From positions 3,472,001 to 3,536,000 of the forward strand of contig NZ_CP129212.1 of assembly GCF_030413175.1 (NCBI RefSeq): a stretch of 64,000 bases of DNA, given 5' to 3'. The translations under genes were made by a program, and so were the position numbers. The notes under the pieces were generated by a model. It saw nothing but the letters and a program-made list of their open reading frames with translations, had not been told where the DNA came from and ran no database searches. Shown here piece by piece: positions 1 through 7,376 of the stretch. Source of the DNA: Bradyrhizobium roseum. Its GTDB lineage: Bacteria; Pseudomonadota; Alphaproteobacteria; Rhizobiales; Xanthobacteraceae. How positions within the stretch are numbered: position 1 is the first letter of the stretch; every line of letters starts with the position of its first letter.

Positions 1-393
1 ATTTCGCCAAGGCCTCAGCCTGAATTGCGGCGCGCGCCCCCGCCTTCGGCGGTGAATGCGGCAAGGCAGCCGCCACCGGCAGCCCGCATAGCTCCGTCGG
101 CTCCGCCGCCTCGGATGGCAGCGCCGCCGCCGAGGATGGCAGCCCCGCCGCCAAGAATGGCCGCGCCGTCGCCGCCACCAAGGATGGCCGCGCCACCTCC
201 GCGGATGGCTGCGCCGCCGCCGCCGCCGCCGAGGATGGCTGCTCCGCCGCCGCGCATGGCCGCACCGCCGCCTGCGCGTATGGCGGCTCCTCCGCCCCCG
301 CGAATGGCGGCGCCCCCGCCGCCTCGGATGGCTCCGCCTCCGTCGCGTCCGGCGCCAGCGGCGAGAGCGTGCCCGCCGGGGGCGCGCTGCTGA
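1..393 (+). CDS. Pro/Ala-rich repeat C-terminus of a truncated protein
   Basis: Frame 1 is open from the first base to a TGA at 391-393, so the 5' end lies outside the window. The visible 130 residues are low complexity: about nine copies of a seven- to nine-residue unit of the form R-M-A-A-P-P-P, followed by a short tail ending CPPGARC. No catalytic domain is visible. Such tails occur at the C-termini of secreted or caspase-like proteins in this group, but that is only a guess here. The opposite strand is also open (Gly/Ala/Ile/Arg repeats), which follows from the repeat and does not argue for a second gene. I favour the plus strand because of the terminal Cys-containing tail and because the minus frame has no recognisable sequence outside the repeat. 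Confidence 0.5.
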   Translation: MSPRPQPELRRAPPPSAVNAARQPPPAARIAPSAPPPRMAAPPPRMAAPPPRMAAPSPPPRMAAPPPRMAAPPPPPPRMAAPPPRMAAPPPARMAAPPPPRMAAPPPPRMAPPPSRPAPAARACPPGARC

Positions 394-568
394 TTGATCG
401 GCGCCCGCGTCTTTGCTGCCGCTGCGCTACAGCAGCGGCGCGATCGGCCGCGGCGCGCCATTTTGGTACGTGCGGTGTCGGATACCTGGCGAAAATCTGC
501 GGATCTGGTCGCCGAGCACGTCCAGTTCGTCGGTCGCTCAGGATGAACGGTATTGCATCGGACAGGCC

Positions 569-1396
569 TCACACGATGAGGCCACCGCCGGCGACGATCA
601 CCTGACCGCTGATATAATTGGATTCAGGACTGCAGAACAAATAGACGGCATCCGCCGCTTCTTCGGGCGTGCCGCCGCGTCCGAGCGGAATCATCCGGGC
701 CATGGCGTCGAGCATCTGCGGCTGGACCCCGACCTTGATGTCGCGGCCAGCGACGTCGATGGTCTTCTGCTGCGCCTCGATCGGCTGGGTGAGGCGGGTG
801 TTGATCAAGCCAAAGGCGACGCAATTGACGTTCACCTTGTAGCGCCCCCATTCCTTGCACATCGTTCGTGTCAGTCCGATCAGGGACGCTTTGGCCGACG
901 AATAGCTTGCTTGCCCCGCATTGCCGTAAAGTCCGGCAATCGAGGAGATATTGACGACCTTGCGGAACACTTCGCGGCCGGCCTCGGCTTCCTTCTTCGC
1001 CATGATCCGAATCGGCTCGGAAGCTGCGCGCAGAATCCGGAAAGGGGCCACGAGGTGGACGTCGAGCATGGCCTGGAATTGCTCGTCCGTCATCTTCTGG
1101 ATCGTCGAGTCCCAGGTGTAGCCGGCGTTGTTGACGATGATGTCGAGCCCGCCGAAAGTATCGGTGGCGGCTTTGACGAAGCGGTCGGCAAAGCCCGGTT
1201 CGGCGACGCTGCCGTTGACCGCGATGGCTTCGCCGCCCGCCGCCCTGATCTCGGCAGCCACGGCATCGCCCGGCGCGGCGTCGAGGTCGTTGACGACGAC
1301 GCGTGCGCCTTCGCTGGCGAGTTTCAGGGCGATGGCCCGTCCGATGCCGCGGCCCGATCCCGTGATCAGGGCGACTTTTCCCTTGAGCTTGGCCAT
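569..1396 (-). CDS. SDR-family NAD(P)-dependent oxidoreductase
   Basis: 275-residue short-chain dehydrogenase/reductase of classical type. It has the cofactor motif TGSGRGIG at residues 12-19, NNAG at 89-92, the catalytic Ser in the SSIAG stretch near 151, and Tyr165/Lys169 in YSSAK. The family oxidises or reduces hydroxyacyl or keto groups with NAD(P). Next to two MaoC hydratases, a thiolase-like protein and an acyl-CoA ligase, the likely role is 3-hydroxyacyl-CoA dehydrogenation in a beta-oxidation-like degradation pathway, but FabG-like activity cannot be excluded. It is the last gene of the minus-strand cluster and is separated from the MaoC gene by about 77 bp that carries a dispersed repeat. 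Confidence 0.85.
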   Translation of the reverse strand: MAKLKGKVALITGSGRGIGRAIALKLASEGARVVVNDLDAAPGDAVAAEIRAAGGEAIAVNGSVAEPGFADRFVKAATDTFGGLDIIVNNAGYTWDSTIQKMTDEQFQAMLDVHLVAPFRILRAASEPIRIMAKKEAEAGREVFRKVVNISSIAGLYGNAGQASYSSAKASLIGLTRTMCKEWGRYKVNVNCVAFGLINTRLTQPIEAQQKTIDVAGRDIKVGVQPQMLDAMARMIPLGRGGTPEEAADAVYLFCSPESNYISGQVIVAGGGLIV

Positions 1397-1417
1397 TTGA
1401 AATCCTTCCGGTGCATA

Positions 1418-1467
1418 GCGTTTCCAGCGAAGTGGACCCGGGTCACGTCAAGAAAACGCGTCAAAAT
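1418..1467. repeat. dispersed intergenic repeat, copy 1 (GCGTTT...AAACGC type)
   Basis: The segment between the SDR and MaoC genes shares its architecture and the 18-base string TCAAGAAAACGCGTCAAA with 30384-30434. Both copies begin with GCGTTT(T)C, continue with an AGCGAAG-like stretch and end in AAAACGCGTCAAA, so their ends are inverted repeats. I recall similar sequences as abundant intergenic elements in Bradyrhizobium. The match between the two copies is seen directly; the family assignment is from memory. Confidence 0.6.
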
Positions 1468-1473
1468 GAGAAT

Positions 1474-1890
1474 CTAGATCGCGATGACGGCTTCGCCGGC
1501 AAGTTTGACGTCGCCGTTCTCGTCTTTGGTTGTCAGCGCCAGCTTCGCGCAGCGTTCGCCATTGTGTTCGACGAGTTCGGTGACATGGCCCTCGCAGGTC
1601 AGGCGCGCACCGAGTTGGGTGATGGCGATGAAGCGGGTTGCAAAGCTGCGCAGCCGCGGGGGATGGACCGCATCGGTCAGGGCCTGGCCGAGGCACGCCA
1701 TCACGAACATGCCGTGCGCGAAGACATCGGGATATCCGGCGGCCTTGGCGAAATCCAGATCGACGTGAATCGGATTGTGGTCCCCCGATGCGCCGCAATA
1801 GAGCGCGAGCTTGTGACGGCTGATCGGCGGGAATTCCTTGCGCAGGACGCGGTCGCCGACCGCAAGCTGACGGTTGGAGGTCTCGCTCAT
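1474..1890 (-). CDS. MaoC-family hydratase
   Basis: 138-residue hot-dog-fold protein with the MaoC hydratase signature around residues 32-50 (CGASGDHNPIHVD), including the Asp/His pair that activates water. MaoC proteins hydrate enoyl-CoA to 3-hydroxyacyl-CoA. The ATG at 1888-1890 overlaps the stop of the upstream hot-dog gene by four bases (ATGA), so the two are translationally coupled and probably form a heteromeric hydratase, as in actinobacterial and proteobacterial sterol or lipid degradation clusters. A longer open frame extends upstream but only as an antisense or out-of-frame extension over the neighbouring gene. Confidence 0.85.
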   Translation of the reverse strand: MSETSNRQLAVGDRVLRKEFPPISRHKLALYCGASGDHNPIHVDLDFAKAAGYPDVFAHGMFVMACLGQALTDAVHPPRLRSFATRFIAITQLGARLTCEGHVTELVEHNGERCAKLALTTKDENGDVKLAGEAVIAI

Positions 1891-2342
1891 GCGGCCACCT
1901 TGTTCCGCACCACGACCGTGCGGGAGCAGTCCGCGATATGGACTCCGTGCTGGTTGGTGACCTTGGTTTCGACGACGGCCAGGGTCATGGCGCCACCTTT
2001 CTTGTCGGTGATGCTGGCGATGCGCGGCTCGAAGCGCAGCGTATCGCCGACCATGACCGGGGCGAGGTAGGTGAAGCGCTGTTCGCCGTGCAGCACCTGC
2101 TTTAGGTCGGCGCCGAGCACGTCCAGGAATTCGAAGGCCTGTTCGGCGTCCATCATTTCCAGACAAAAGAGATAGGTCGGCGGCACCGGCAGTGCGGCGT
2201 AGCCGGCGGCTTTGGCGGCTTCGGCATCGGTGTAAACAGGATTGCGCTCGCCGAGCGTCTCCCGGAAAAACCGCAGCCGCCCGGGTTCGACATGTGCGGT
2301 AACCGGCGCGAGGCTTCGCCCGACAACGGAATGATCGACCAT
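1887..2342 (-). CDS. FAS1/MaoC N-terminal-like dehydratase subunit
   Basis: 151-residue hot-dog protein beginning MVDHSVVGRSL. It resembles the MaoC-like N-terminal (FAS1 dehydratase) domain: a GERNPVYTD stretch near residue 30, then PPTYLFCLEM, and a core HGEQRFTYLAPV strand. It lacks the canonical GDxNPxH active-site motif present in its neighbour, which fits a partner subunit in a two-component enoyl-CoA hydratase. The start at 2342 lies 8 bp downstream of the thiolase gene stop; a longer open frame into that gene was rejected because it reads antisense-like arginine-rich sequence. Function is inferred from fold and context. Confidence 0.8.
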   Translation of the reverse strand: MVDHSVVGRSLAPVTAHVEPGRLRFFRETLGERNPVYTDAEAAKAAGYAALPVPPTYLFCLEMMDAEQAFEFLDVLGADLKQVLHGEQRFTYLAPVMVGDTLRFEPRIASITDKKGGAMTLAVVETKVTNQHGVHIADCSRTVVVRNKVAA

Positions 2343-2350
2343 GTGCGGCC

Positions 2351-3535
2351 TCAGGCGCGTTCGTAGAGGGTGACGACGCAGGCGCCGCCGAGACCGAGAT
2401 TGTGCTGCAATCCACGGCGGGCGCCATCGACCTGCGTGGCGTCGGCGGTGCCGCGCAACTGGCGGGTCAGCTCGTAGCATTGCGCCAGCCCGGTGGCGCC
2501 GAGCGGGTGGCCCTTGGATAGCAGTCCGCCGGACGGATTGGTGACGAACCTGCCGCCATAGGTGTTGTCGCCTTCGTCGATGAAGCGTTCCGCGCCGCCT
2601 TCGGGACAGAGGCCGAGGGCCTCATAGGTGATCAGCTCATTTTGCGCGAAACAGTCGTGCAGTTCGACGACGTCGATATCCTCGGGCCCGACGCCGGCGG
2701 CCTCGTACACCTTGTTGGCCGCGCTTTGCGTCATGTCGAAGCCGACCACCTTCATCATGTCGCCGGCGTTGAAGGTCGAGGCCGTGTCTGTCGTCATCGC
2801 CTGCGCGGCGATACGGACTTGCTGGTTCAGGCCATGCTTGCTGGCGAACCTCTCCGATACCAGCACGGCGGCTGCGGCGCCGCAGGTCGGCGGGCAGGCC
2901 ATCAGGCGGGTCATGACCCCGGGCCAGATCACCTGATCGTTCATGACGTCGTCGGCGGTGACTTCCTTGCGGAACAGCGCCAGCGGATTGTTCCTGGCGT
3001 GTCGGCTCGCCTTGGCGCGGACCTTCGCAAACGATGACAGCGGCGTGCCGTATTTCTTCATGTGACTGAGGCCCGCGCCGCCGAAATAGCGCAGCGCCAG
3101 CGGTATGCCGGGGGCATCGACGAGCTGGTTGGCGGCCGCGTCGAACTCGTCGAATGCGCTGGGCCGGTCGGTGAACACCGCGCCGAGTGCACCGGGCTTC
3201 ATCTGTTCGAAGCCGAGCGCCAGTACGCAGTCGAGCGCGCCGGATTCGATCGCCTGACGTGCCATGAACAGGGCGGTCGAACCGGTCGAGCAATTGTTGT
3301 TCACGTTGATGATGGGAATGCCGCTCATGCCGACCTGGTAGAGCGCGCGCTGGCCGCAGGTCGAGTCGCCATAGACATAACCGACATAGGCCTGCTGGAT
3401 CATGTCGTAGCTGATGCCGGCGTCCGCGAGCGCGAGCCCGGTCGCTTCGGCGCCCATTGCCGGGTAGGGGGCATTTGCACCCGGCTTGACGAAGGGGATC
3501 ATGCCGACGCCGGCAACATGGACGCTGGATGTCAT
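2351..3535 (-). CDS. Thiolase-family / lipid-transfer protein (SCP-x type)
   Basis: 394-residue thiolase-superfamily protein of the SCP-x or non-decarboxylating type, which cleaves 3-ketoacyl-CoA or acts as a lipid-transfer-like thiolase on bulky side chains. The N-terminal nucleophile is in NNCSTGSTALF (Cys82), and the C-terminal active-site motif SKGHPLGATG carries the catalytic His. The second Cys of classical degradative thiolases is not obvious at the usual CxG position: the C-terminus reads GLGGACVVTLYERA, so ACV replaces the CAGGG-type loop. I start at the ATG 3535 because AGGGAG precedes it at good spacing; the longer open frame to 3631 runs through the operator and promoter region. 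It heads the minus-strand cluster. Confidence 0.85.
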   Translation of the reverse strand: MTSSVHVAGVGMIPFVKPGANAPYPAMGAEATGLALADAGISYDMIQQAYVGYVYGDSTCGQRALYQVGMSGIPIINVNNNCSTGSTALFMARQAIESGALDCVLALGFEQMKPGALGAVFTDRPSAFDEFDAAANQLVDAPGIPLALRYFGGAGLSHMKKYGTPLSSFAKVRAKASRHARNNPLALFRKEVTADDVMNDQVIWPGVMTRLMACPPTCGAAAAVLVSERFASKHGLNQQVRIAAQAMTTDTASTFNAGDMMKVVGFDMTQSAANKVYEAAGVGPEDIDVVELHDCFAQNELITYEALGLCPEGGAERFIDEGDNTYGGRFVTNPSGGLLSKGHPLGATGLAQCYELTRQLRGTADATQVDGARRGLQHNLGLGGACVVTLYERA

Positions 3536-3570
3536 GGTGCGCTCCCTTAAATTACCCAATGGACTTTTTC

Positions 3571-3584
3571 TTACCCATGGGTAA
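3571..3584. promoter_or_regulatory. 14-bp perfect palindrome, probable TetR operator
   Basis: TTACCCATGGGTAA is a perfect palindrome in the 98-bp gap between the divergent thiolase and TetR genes. A related half-site with one extra base, TTACCCAATGG, lies at 3552-3562. Palindromes of this size next to a tetR gene are typical autoregulatory operators, so the regulator probably represses both directions. Binding is inferred. Confidence 0.7.
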
Positions 3585-3633
3585 TATACGGACAGCTTAA
3601 TCGTCGAGTCAACCGCGCCGGGATCACTCAAGG

Positions 3634-4332
3634 ATGGACGGATCAGCCCCTTCCCCGACCGGCCAGTCGCCCTGGATGCCGTTCGAGAGCCGACGTCGTG
3701 CCCGTGACGAGAAGCGTGAAGCCGTGCTGCGGACCGCCGTGGCGCTGTTTCTGGAGCAGGGCTATCACGGCACCACGCTCAACCACGTGGCCGAGCGGCT
3801 GAACATCACCAAGCCCGCGCTCTACAATTATTTCCGCAGCAAGGACGAAATCCTCTACGAATGCTGGGCGATCGGCGCCGAGCGTGTCGACGAGCGCATC
3901 GATGAAATCGCCGTTGCCGGCGGCACCGGACTGCAGAAATTGCGCAAGCTGATTGTCAGCTACGCCGAGACGATGACCACCGACTACGGCAAGAGCCTGG
4001 TGCGCTTCGATATCCGCGACCTCACCGAGCACAACCGCAAAATCGTTCGCTTGGCCAAGAAGAAGATCGACCAGGCCTTTCGCGACTATATCGGGCAGGG
4101 GGTCAACGACGGATCGATCAGGCCGTGCGACGTCAAGCTTTCCGCCTTTGCGATTGCGGGCGCGCTGAACTGGATCGGTCACTGGTACCTGCCGAACGGC
4201 GCGCTCGAAGCGGAGGCCATCGCCGGGGAATTCGCGATCCGCCTCACCGAGGGACTCGCGGTCAAATCAACACGGAAAAAGGCGGGCAAACCGTCAGTCG
4301 GGAAACGCAAGTCACGGGGAGTATCACGATGA
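3634..4332 (+). CDS. TetR/AcrR-family transcriptional regulator
   Basis: 232-residue TetR repressor. The N-terminal helix-turn-helix spans about residues 25-72, with the recognition-helix stretch NITKPALYNYFRSKDEIL typical of fatty-acid-responsive TetR proteins, followed by an all-helical ligand-binding domain and a basic Lys/Arg-rich tail. ATG starts at 3634 and 3676 are both possible; the second lies closer to the first HTH helix. It is transcribed divergently from the thiolase-MaoC-SDR genes and overlaps the acyl-CoA synthetase by ATGA, so it probably controls both arms. The likely inducer is an acyl-CoA or similar pathway intermediate, which is inferred from context only. Confidence 0.88.
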   Translation: MDGSAPSPTGQSPWMPFESRRRARDEKREAVLRTAVALFLEQGYHGTTLNHVAERLNITKPALYNYFRSKDEILYECWAIGAERVDERIDEIAVAGGTGLQKLRKLIVSYAETMTTDYGKSLVRFDIRDLTEHNRKIVRLAKKKIDQAFRDYIGQGVNDGSIRPCDVKLSAFAIAGALNWIGHWYLPNGALEAEAIAGEFAIRLTEGLAVKSTRKKAGKPSVGKRKSRGVSR

Positions 4333-5885
4333 ACGTCACGCACGGGCTGCGGCGCGCGCTGCAGGTCAATCCGAACGGCCTTGCCATCGTCTGCGGCGAT
4401 CGGCGCAAGAACTGGCGGGAGGTCGGCGACCGCGTGGCACGGCTGGCGGCCGGCATTCGGTCGCTCGGCGCGCAACCCGGCGACCGCGTCGCGATCCTGT
4501 CGCTCAATTCCGATCGCTATCTCGAACTCTATCTGGCGGCCGGCTGGTCCGGCACCGTGATCGTGCCGCTCAATATCCGCTGGAGCCCGCTGGAGAACGA
4601 AGACGCCATGCGCGACTGTCGCGCCGGCATCCTGTTCGTCGACAAGGCCTTCGCCGCGGTCGGCGCGACACTCGCGACCGCGATCCCGGGCCTCAAGCTG
4701 ATTTATGCCGACGACGGCGACACGCCCGCCGGCATGGAGGGCCTTGAGGCGCTGATCGCGCGTTCCAGCCCGATGCAGGATGTGATGCGCGGGAGCAGCG
4801 ACCTTGCCGGCATCTTCTATACCGGCGGCACCACCGGGCGCTCCAAGGGTGTGATGCTCAGCCACGGCAACCTGATGGTCAATGCGCTCAATGCGCTGGG
4901 CGAAGGTCTCTGGCCGAGCAGCACGGTCTACCTGCATGCCGCGCCGATGTTCCACCTCGCCAATGGCGCTGCGATGTATTCGGTGCTGCTGAGCGGCGGC
5001 TCCAACGTAGTCATCCAGGGGTTCACGCCGGACGGTGTCGCGTCGGCGATTCAGCGCGATCGCGTAACCGACGTGCTGCTGGTGCCGACAATGATTCAGA
5101 TGCTCGTCGATCATCCGAAACTTGGCGATTACGACCTGTCGTCGCTGACCGGCGTCGCCTATGGCGCCTCCGTCATCAGCGATGCGGTGCTCAGCCGGGC
5201 CATGAAGGCTTTGCCCAATGTGCAGTTCACGCAAGCCTATGGCATGACCGAACTATCGCCGATCGCAACGCTGCTGCACTGGAAGGAGCATATCGGGGAC
5301 GGTCGCGCCAAGGGCCGGCATCGCGGCGCCGGCCGGGCCACACTCGGCTGTGAGATCAAGATCGTCGATGCCGACGACAAGGCGGTACCCACCGGCACCG
5401 TCGGCGAGATCGCCGTGCGCGGCGACAATGTCATGATAGGTTATTGGGAGCGGCCGGAGGAAACCGCCAAGGCCGTCATCGATGGCTGGATGCATACCGG
5501 CGACGGCGGCTACATGGACGATGACGGCTTCGTCTACGTGGTCGACCGCGTCAAGGACATGATCATTTCCGGTGGAGAGAATGTCTATTCGGCCGAGGTC
5601 GAGAACGCGCTGGCGCAGCACCCGTCGGTGGCGCAATGCGCCGTGATCGGTATCCCGAGCGAGCGCTGGGGCGAGCAGGTTCACGCCATCGTCGTGGCCA
5701 GGCCCGGCGCGACGGCAACCCCCGACGAGTTGATGGATTTCTGCAAGACGTTGATCGCAGGCTACAAATGCCCGCGCAGTGTCGAGGTGACGCAGACCCC
5801 GTTGCCATTGTCCGGTGCAGGGAAGATCCTCAAGCGCGAATTGCGCAAGCCGTATTGGGAAGACCGCCAGCGCATGGTGAGTTGA
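4329..5885 (+). CDS. AMP-dependent acyl-CoA synthetase
   Basis: 518-residue ANL-superfamily ligase that adenylates a carboxylic acid and transfers it to CoA. The P-loop-like motif YTGGTTGRSKGV is near residue 164, the A5-like motif QAYGMTE near 305, the hinge region DRVKDMIISGGENVY near 410, and the C-terminal catalytic Lys lies in GAGKILKREL near 500. The start is the ATG at 4329, coupled by ATGA to the tetR stop; the longer frame upstream overlaps tetR and is rejected. It probably activates the fatty-acid-like or aromatic substrate fed to the divergent beta-oxidation genes. Substrate chain length cannot be read from sequence. Confidence 0.9.
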   Translation: MNVTHGLRRALQVNPNGLAIVCGDRRKNWREVGDRVARLAAGIRSLGAQPGDRVAILSLNSDRYLELYLAAGWSGTVIVPLNIRWSPLENEDAMRDCRAGILFVDKAFAAVGATLATAIPGLKLIYADDGDTPAGMEGLEALIARSSPMQDVMRGSSDLAGIFYTGGTTGRSKGVMLSHGNLMVNALNALGEGLWPSSTVYLHAAPMFHLANGAAMYSVLLSGGSNVVIQGFTPDGVASAIQRDRVTDVLLVPTMIQMLVDHPKLGDYDLSSLTGVAYGASVISDAVLSRAMKALPNVQFTQAYGMTELSPIATLLHWKEHIGDGRAKGRHRGAGRATLGCEIKIVDADDKAVPTGTVGEIAVRGDNVMIGYWERPEETAKAVIDGWMHTGDGGYMDDDGFVYVVDRVKDMIISGGENVYSAEVENALAQHPSVAQCAVIGIPSERWGEQVHAIVVARPGATATPDELMDFCKTLIAGYKCPRSVEVTQTPLPLSGAGKILKRELRKPYWEDRQRMVS

Positions 5886-5942
5886 CGTCCGATCCCGCCT
5901 GAGCGGCCGACCGGCGGTGCCTAGGGCAACGGTTCGCCGGAG

Positions 5943-5995
5943 CCCGATCGTGAAAGGTATTATAAAACCTCTCGCGATCGGGGTTTCTACTTTGC
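5943..5995 (+). terminator. probable rho-independent terminator after acyl-CoA synthetase
   Basis: A 15-bp stem (one G-T pair, one mismatch) is formed by 5943-5957 and 5968-5982 with a ten-base A/T-rich loop, followed by a moderately T-rich stretch (TTTCTACTTT). It lies 57 bp past the synthetase stop and separates it from the rpsB operon. Confidence 0.55.
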
Positions 5996-6029
5996 ATGGG
6001 GTTGTTTTCGCACTTTTTGTGTCGGGGCC
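5988..6029 (-). repeat. dispersed repeat with ACAACCCCATGCAAAGTAG core, copy 1
   Basis: Read on the minus strand this matches 37541-37584: both start GGCCCC, carry an ACAAAA block and end in the same 22-base stretch that includes ACAACCCCATGCAAAGTAG. I recall this sequence as a frequent intergenic element in Bradyrhizobium. No coding function is implied. Confidence 0.6.
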
Positions 6030-6101
6030 TCGCGCTGCGGAAGGAGCCGGGTGCCTTGGAGGCACCATGCCGCCGATTGGCTGAGAACCGGCCGTATTTC
6101 C

Positions 6102-6129
6102 TTGCTTCTGGCTGAAATCCGGCTATACA
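6102..6129 (+). promoter_or_regulatory. candidate sigma-70-type promoter for rpsB operon
   Basis: TTGCTT at 6102-6107 and TATACA at 6124-6129 are separated by 16 bases. The resulting leader of about 105 nt before the rpsB ATG is long enough for the translational autoregulation known for S2 in other bacteria. A small GC hairpin-forming stretch (CCGGAGGAACCAACCGG) lies just ahead of the ribosome binding site. The rest of the 5886-6240 gap holds only the terminator and repeat listed separately. Confidence 0.45.
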
Positions 6130-6240
6130 GCGCGCCATCTCACACGGAAACATGGCTCTCAAAGGCCGTCCGGTGGCAACCGGGCCAGCAGGCTCGTTTG
6201 CTCACACGTTTCCGGAGGAACCAACCGGAGAACTATCACT

Positions 6241-7239
6241 ATGGCGCTACCCGATTTTTCCATGCGTCAGCTCTTGGAAGCTGGCGTGCACTTTGGCCAC
6301 CAATCGCACCGCTGGAATCCGAAGATGGCGGATTACATCTTCGGTGCCCGCAACAACATCCACATCATCGACCTCGCGCAGACCGTGCCGTTGTTGCACA
6401 CCGCGCTGAAGGCGGTCAGTGACACCGTCGCCAAGGGTGGCCGTATCCTGTTCGTCGGCACCAAGCGCCAGGCGCAGGACGGCGTCGCCGATGCAGCGAA
6501 GCGTTCGGCGCAGTATTTCGTCAATTCGCGCTGGCTCGGCGGCACGCTGACCAACTGGAAGACGATTTCCGGCTCGATCAAGCGCCTGCGTCATCTCGAC
6601 GAGGTGCTGGCGGGCGGCGAGGCCAACTCCTACACCAAGAAGGAGCGGCTGACGCTGCAGCGCGAGCGCGACAAGCTCGACCGTTCGCTGGGCGGCATCA
6701 AGGACATGGGCGGTCTTCCCGACATGATCTTCGTGATCGACACCAACAAGGAAGACATCGCGATCCAGGAAGCGCAGCGGCTCAACATTCCCGTCGCCGC
6801 GATCGTCGATACCAATTCCGACCCCAAGGGCATCACCTATGTGGTGCCGGGCAATGACGACGCCGGTCGCGCGATTTCGCTGTATTGCGACCTGATTGCG
6901 CGCGCCGCCATCGACGGCATCTCGCGCGCGCAGGGCGATCACGGCATCGATATCGGCGCCTCCGCCCAGCCGGCCCGCGAAGAGATTCCGGCGGCACCGC
7001 AGCCGACCGGCTTCCAGGGTCTGGCCGGTCCGCGCGGCACCGCCGACAACCTCAAGAAGCTCACCGGCGTGTCGGGGGCGATCGAGAAGAAGCTCAACGA
7101 CCTCGGCATCTTCCATTACTGGCAGCTCGCCGAACTCGACCACGATACCGCGCACAAGATCGGCGAAGAGGTCGGTCTTCCGAGCCGCGCCGATGCCTGG
7201 GTTGCCCAGGCCAAGACGCTGACCGCGGAAGCGGAATAA
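6241..7239 (+). CDS. rpsB: 30S ribosomal protein S2 with C-terminal extension
   Basis: 332-residue S2. The family core is clear ([14 protein letters not shown] at the N-terminus, then [20 protein letters not shown] and [12 protein letters not shown]). It binds the 30S head-platform junction with S1. E. coli S2 is about 240 residues; here about 65 extra residues from position 268 onward ([20 protein letters not shown] and onward) form a helix-hairpin-helix-like domain seen on several alphaproteobacterial ribosomal proteins. It is first in the run rpsB-tsf-pyrH-frr, the normal bacterial order. Spacing to the GGAG upstream is about 10 nt. Confidence 0.97.
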   Translation: MALPDFSMRQLLEAGVHFGHQSHRWNPKMADYIFGARNNIHIIDLAQTVPLLHTALKAVSDTVAKGGRILFVGTKRQAQDGVADAAKRSAQYFVNSRWLGGTLTNWKTISGSIKRLRHLDEVLAGGEANSYTKKERLTLQRERDKLDRSLGGIKDMGGLPDMIFVIDTNKEDIAIQEAQRLNIPVAAIVDTNSDPKGITYVVPGNDDAGRAISLYCDLIARAAIDGISRAQGDHGIDIGASAQPAREEIPAAPQPTGFQGLAGPRGTADNLKKLTGVSGAIEKKLNDLGIFHYWQLAELDHDTAHKIGEEVGLPSRADAWVAQAKTLTAEAE

Positions 7240-7254
7240 TCATCGGTACGCCGC

Positions 7255-7275
7255 GTGGCCGGGTCTTCCGGCCAC
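7255..7275 (+). other. hairpin between rpsB and tsf (possible attenuator)
   Basis: GTGGCCGG and CCGGCCAC flank a five-base loop in the 137-bp rpsB-tsf gap. No T-run follows, so it is more likely an mRNA processing or attenuation hairpin than a full terminator. Confidence 0.4.
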
Positions 7276-7376
7276 CGGTTCTGATCCCCAGATTACGACA
7301 TTCCCTGGAGCTTGAGGCGGCACGGCGCAAATTGCGCGCCGCGCCCGAGGCTCTCAGGCAAGAAGGATATCCGACG

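Noticed and set aside
1..360. CRISPR-like regular repeats
   Set aside because: Repeats are in frame, have no spacers and encode a Pro/Ala repeat, so they are coding low complexity.
15..572. Minus-strand frame rich in GGGAAIRGGG repeats
   Set aside because: It is the antisense of the RMAAPPP repeat and continues into non-coding sequence without a recognisable domain.
413..1477. 354-codon plus-strand frame over the SDR gene
   Set aside because: Antisense shadow of a clearly recognised dehydrogenase; high GC leaves long antisense frames open.
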